Below are positions 28,817 to 32,033 of a stretch of DNA of 32,033 bases, piece after piece (the first letter of the stretch is position 1; each line of letters opens with the position of its first letter). Below the pieces are notes generated by a model that was not told the DNA's origin, did not search any database, and saw only the letters and a program-made list of their open reading frames with translations. A program made the translations under genes and the position numbers. Source of the DNA: Acanthaster planci (lineage: Eukaryota > Echinodermata > Asteroidea > Valvatida > Acanthasteridae); the NCBI RefSeq assembly GCF_001949145.1, contig NW_019091575.1:104418-136450 (forward strand). The letters are read 5' to 3'.

Positions 28817-29216
28817 CAGTGTTGTAGTCGAGTACTTTCCGAGTACCAACGTTCTCTGCAAAATACTGAACTGAGTAAGAGGGAATAAAGCCAGAGTGCT
28901 CAGGCATTTGATGGTAAATGTGCAAAGGTAAGATTACAAAATAAATGTTAGACTTCAGACACTCCCAGATGTGTAAAATTTAAGTTTTGAGGAGAAAAGT
29001 ACTCGGAAAGTACTCGCCGAGTACTTTCCGAGTACTTTTGTCCTAAAAAGTTAATTTTAATCAAACAGTGATGGTCTGAAGTCATTATGTTACTTTGTAA
29101 TCTTACCTTTATGCATGTACCATCAAATGCCGATGTGCTTCAGCTTTGTTCCCTTCTAACTAGTTAAATATTTGGTGGAGAACTTGGTTCTCAAAAAGTA
29201 CTCGACTACATCACTG
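28817..29216. mobile_element. 400-bp hAT-type foldback MITE inside the Penelope element
   Basis: Perfect 8-bp target duplication CACGGAGG at 28809-28816 and 29217-29224. The left terminus CAGTGTTGTAGTCGAGTACT and the reverse-complemented right terminus CAGTGATGTAGTCGAGTACT differ at one base. Arms at 28881-28964 and 29070-29153 are inverted copies of each other (GGCATTTGATGGTA, AAGGTAAGATTACAAA), so the whole element folds back. Its centre is a perfect palindrome (28995-29039) made of the same GAGTACTTTCCGAGTAC words as the termini. No coding capacity. The insertion is younger than the host Penelope copy. Confidence 0.92.
28995..29039. repeat. 45-nt perfect palindrome at the MITE centre
   Basis: Arms of 22 nt (28995-29016 and 29018-29039) around a single C, built from AAAGTACTCGG and its complement. 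The same GAGTACTTTCCGAGTAC motif sits in the element's left terminus, so terminal sequence is repeated at the centre. Confidence 0.9.
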
Positions 29217-29386
29217 CACGGAGGACAATCAGTCCACCACACCTGAGGAATCTGATTACGCTCTAGATATTCCCATTTCACTTTTGAATGAATATACCCA
29301 TTCAAACTTATTGTGCAGAAATATCATGATCAGAGAAACAGTAATCACTTTTTCCGTCTGGTGAGTGCCATTCCATTCACTAACCA

Positions 29387-29473
29387 TACCTGTACACCCC
29401 GATTCATATTTGAATCAAGCGGCTGATGAGTCCCCAAAGGGACGAAAATGCATTCCCGCTACTTTCTCAGGTA
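29387..29473 (+). ncRNA. Type I hammerhead ribozyme of the Penelope-like element
   Basis: Every core position is present: CTGATGA (29423-29429); stem II GTCCC/GGGAC (29430-29434 and 29439-29443) with loop CAAA; GAAA (29444-29447); a tiny stem III AAT/ATT (29447-29449 and 29452-29454) with dinucleotide loop GC; cleavage nucleotide C29455. Stem I is AGCGG (29418-29422) with CCGCT (29456-29460), extended after an internal loop by TACCTG (29387-29392) with CAGGTA (29468-29473). The 5' side of the internal loop holds its own hairpin GATTCA-TATT-TGAATC (29401-29416). Self-cleavage is predicted after 29455. Hammerheads with very short stem III are known from Penelope-like elements and usually act as dimers; only one copy lies here. 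Confidence 0.93.
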
Positions 29474-29480
29474 CAACCCA

Positions 29481-30289
29481 ACCCACAGCTTCGGTAAACA
29501 TGATTTCGGTCTACACAAGTTTAATTCTTATTATTTCTACCCACCCGAGGCTCCATTTTAGTCTCCACGTAGAAATAAATCACACAGTGACACGCCCTCG
29601 AATAAACATGTGTGTGTTTTTTCGAAAGCATCCAAAGTTTATTCGTTTGGATTCAATTTATAAGAGCGAGAGTCTCTGAATGGGATAGAGTCATCATATC
29701 CAAGTGAGAATTTCTGGCCAGCTCATTAGCATTAAAAGTGTCTCCCGCAGTATCTTTTGGAAAAGGAGATTATTTGGCGCCCAAAATGGTGAGATTGTGT
29801 AAATCCTTGCCAGGGTCAACTCCCTGGGTCTTTGAGCTTTCATATGAGAGCAGAATGGCTAAAAACTACGGTTGAAAAATGGTCCTAAGTGCCCGAGAAA
29901 GTTTAGGGTTGACACTTCAAAAATTGCTGCAATCAGACTTCGGAAAAATCACATTTTTGGGATTGATTTTGTTTTGTGGGAATAATTAAAAATGTAATTG
30001 ATTAACCCCCAAAAAATTAAAAAAAAAAAGAAATTGAAAGATTAGAGACCAGACAAGAATTTCATTTGTGTTTCAGAAATCTCAGGGATGTTGGCGTGCA
30101 TGTTATTGGACCCTGAACAGTGCTGATTTTACACTGTTTTCAATGGGGCTTGAATTAGTAGACTGTACCCTTACCACTTCGCCTTCTGGACTGATCCCCG
30201 TCCCTATTATATAGGGACCGTTATTGCCAGCTGCGGTTGAACATGTGCGATTAGTCCTGTCAATCTAGATGCTGAATAAGTTAGGTCAA
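29481..30289. other. 3' flank of the Penelope-like element, unassigned
   Basis: The first 200 bp may still belong to the element's terminal repeat. The rest is non-coding, with an A-tract (30017-30030) and a small hairpin GTCCCTAT-TAT-ATAGGGAC at 30200-30218. No gene recognised. Confidence 0.35.
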
Positions 30290-30566
30290 TAGACCTCTTC
30301 ACTAATAAAATCATTATTATGCACGCATGTGCACAAATGGCCGTGGCGGCTAGATAAAAGTGTGAGCGGGCCATTGAAAATATACAGGAGTGCGACTTTG
30401 ATGATAATTTTCTCTCAGGTTTTCTGACTTTGTTCACTTTTTTCTTCAGAAAATAACATTAAATCGTGTTCACTATTAGTTTCTAATCTAAGTGGAGTTT
30501 TTAGTGCTCTGTAAAAATATTTACAAAACGTAATTTTTCCTGTGTGCACGAGATCTTTGTTTCTTA
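30290..30566 (+). repeat. Dispersed repeat family B, copy 2
   Basis: Aligns with 25161-25426 through ATTATGCA.GCATG.GCACAA, GGAGTGCGACTTTGATGAT, TTTTCTGACTTTGTTCACTT, AGTGGAGTTTTTAGTGCT and GTGCACGAGATC. It runs directly into the inverted-repeat element at 30564-31006. Confidence 0.65.
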
Positions 30567-31006
30567 GTGTGGCCCCTTCCATTATAAGTACGTGCAGTAT
30601 AAACTACATCGTCAGTGTTCTTGGAACCATGTTGGAACCAACCGGTGCATTTTGTAAACACACGTACTGATGTTCGATGTACACACATGTACGTACATGT
30701 ACATAGCTTACCATTGAACTTAGCTTACCATTGAACATAGCTTGGAGTACTACCGAAGGAAACAGTATCCAGTTGTTGTGTTTGGGGTTGTATAAGACAA
30801 AGTGCAGATTCCAAAGAGAAACACATCTGGTATCTACAGATTTCCCAAGTGCAGAAAGCAGCGGATTGAATGGGCAACAGTACCGGTACATGTACATTGA
30901 ATCATGGAGGTACACTGAATATCAGTACGTGTTTTTACAAATGCACAGGTTGGCTCAAAGAACACTAACGATGTAGTTTATTTATGATGGAAGGGGGCCA
31001 TACTAA
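30564..31006. mobile_element. Foldback inverted-repeat element
   Basis: Long imperfect inverted repeats: TTAGTGTGGCCCCTTCCATT at the left, TTAGTATGGCCCCCTTCCAT as reverse complement of the right. After a gap the similarity resumes with AAACTACATCG(T)(C/T)AGTGTTCTT and GTGCATTTTGTAAACACACG, covering about 100 bp per arm. The end of family B also reappears inverted just right of it (31001-31024), so the inverted structure may be larger. No coding capacity. Confidence 0.6.
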
Positions 31007-31041
31007 CAAACGACGACCTCAATAACACCACTGGTGATATT

Positions 31042-31322
31042 GGGGGGGGCGTGTTAGCGTAGCGGTTCTTTCCTCGCTTTGCACCAATGAGGCCCGGGTT
31101 CGAGTCCCGGCTTGGCCCAGGCTTTAAGTGCATCCGGTTTCCAGTCCATACTCGCTCTCGCAGGTTTTCTCCGGGCACTTCGGTTTCCTCCTGCCTCTAA
31201 CACTGGATCTTCTTCGTAACTCCGTAATGTGATGCTGATTTATAAAGTGTACGAATAAACGTACAGTTATTGGCTCAAATAGCCTGAATTGCTGCAAGCG
31301 CCATTAAAACTAAAACAACAAC
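31042..31322 (+). mobile_element. tRNA-derived SINE, copy 2
   Basis: Same family as 6928-7204: A box TAGCGTAGCGG (31055-31065), B box GGTTCGAGTCC (31097-31107), body with CTCGCAGGTTTTCTCCGGGC and GTACGAATAAACGTACAGTT, and a tail of CCATTAAAACTAAAACAACA. A G-tract replaces the start. I find no clear target-site duplication. It probably inserted into, and cut off, an inverted repeat B fragment. Confidence 0.85.
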
Positions 31323-32033
31323 AGTACATTTTAGTCGTTTTGGTGTCCAAAAATTCTCCACTATCCGCTTTAACTTTTTTGCTCACCATGAAAAAGTGTG
31401 CGGGGAGGGATTCAATAGCACATCCCCCACGTCACATCCCCTGGGATTTACGCTTATAGCCGAGACCTCATGAAAAAAATACGTTGATGCAAGAAGACGC
31501 CTCTAGTTTGCCTGATAATCTTTTGCTGGCATTCAGAATGGATTCAGGAGCTGTTTGGTAGTAGGTGCGGTTCTAGAGCCAATTGGCTTTTTCTTTGGGT
31601 GGGGGTAAACAAAAGTTAGCGCCGCCCCCCCCCCAACCGCGCCTGCCAATAGTAGCTGGTGCTTCTGTGTGTTCTTTTCGATTTTGAACAAAAGCCGTGG
31701 ACGAAGTGGCAGGTAGGTGAAGTGGCAGGTGGGCAAAGTTGCACGTCCATGGCCATGTGGGCGAAGTGGCAAATGAGTGAATAGGACCGACACCCACGCG
31801 TCACACATCATATGATGTCTTCACTCCCCATCACAGGATGAATGCTCACCAAATAGCTAAATATGAGTAGTCATTATGAAAATTACCCTTTGGCATATCT
31901 CCAAGGCATATTACAACCACTTAAACATGGCATTTTGCGCGGACATTTTCGGACCTTACTGGTCTGTTAGGTATTTTAATAACTTCTACATGTCCTGTGT
32001 GTATTTTGATTACACGTGTTTGTTTGTTTGTTT
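31323..32033. other. Distal stretch with a small minisatellite
   Basis: At 31703-31780 a 16-bp unit GAAGTGGCAGGTGGGC is repeated about four times with variation. A C-tract lies near 31624 and TTTG repeats end the window. No gene is supported; minus-strand open frames over 31533-31811 are products of the repeats. Confidence 0.5.

Larger units (their letters stand above)
27040..29480 (+). mobile_element. Penelope-like retroelement, degenerate, 5'-truncated
   Basis: Protein fragments occur in the order known for Penelope-like elements: LLLSPTEKIALGKGLNLVPT at the start, then the reverse transcriptase blocks, then a C-terminal IKRALLKHWHLISGNPTLKE with VFPKPPLVAYK, and finally a hammerhead ribozyme at 29387-29473. 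Penelope-like elements are known to carry hammerheads in their terminal repeats. A GIY-YIG endonuclease was not seen. The element is interrupted at 28817-29216 by a hAT-type MITE; coding homology continues on both sides (AKLSHTE | DNQSTTPEES). No upstream terminal repeat with a second ribozyme lies in the window, so the copy seems 5'-truncated. The 3' limit is uncertain. Confidence 0.85.

Noticed and set aside
29365-29679. Open frame of 104 codons across the hammerhead
   Set aside because: It starts in and overlaps the ribozyme and shows no protein similarity; chance opening is likelier.
31533-31811. Overlapping minus-strand frames rich in His, Pro and Leu
   Set aside because: They are translations of a 16-bp minisatellite and a C-tract.

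Overview
The window is a piece of a metazoan nuclear genome, not a prokaryote. It has one spliced gene with GT-AG introns, very little coding sequence, and many decayed transposable elements. Dense dispersed ACATGTACATGTA palindromes and TACCGGTA words, a tRNA-derived SINE, LINE, Penelope-like and hAT-type elements, and PEX3 intron sizes up to 7.5 kb suggest a marine invertebrate (amphioxus, hemichordate, echinoderm or cnidarian). The sequence alone does not let me choose between these.

Host gene. Seven + strand exons between 1692 and 24392 encode the C-terminal 227 residues of peroxin-3 (PEX3), the peroxisomal membrane docking factor for PEX19. All splice phases join without a break and the exon series ends in a stop codon. 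The N-terminal exons (membrane anchor and main PEX19-binding region) lie upstream of the window. A polyadenylation signal overlaps the stop codon.

Introns. They hold a mini hAT-like element (2328-2486), a ~215-bp dispersed repeat found three times, a 964-bp hAT-like element built from GACTTG motif arrays (4866-5829), a small RNA-like hairpin (6042-6126), and a SINE with target-site duplication (6928-7204). They also hold an antisense L2/CR1-like LINE (about 11689-16990) broken by other DNA and with a mutated reverse-transcriptase active site, two related pogo-like elements, one of them inside another inverted-repeat element (18600-21104), and an antisense remnant of a repeat-borne protein (about 21880-22740).

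Downstream of PEX3. There is a gene-poor repeat field: copies of two dispersed repeats, a likely BEL/Pao gag remnant (minus strand), a candidate E2F-type site next to an ATG, and a degenerate Penelope-like retroelement (about 27040-29480). That element carries a well-formed type I hammerhead ribozyme at 29387-29473 and is itself interrupted by a 400-bp hAT-type foldback MITE with a perfect 8-bp target duplication. A further foldback element and a second SINE copy follow.

I found no undescribed multi-gene system. The strongest items for a second look are the hammerhead in the Penelope element, the three hAT-like miniatures with the same motif-array architecture, and the nested insertion histories.
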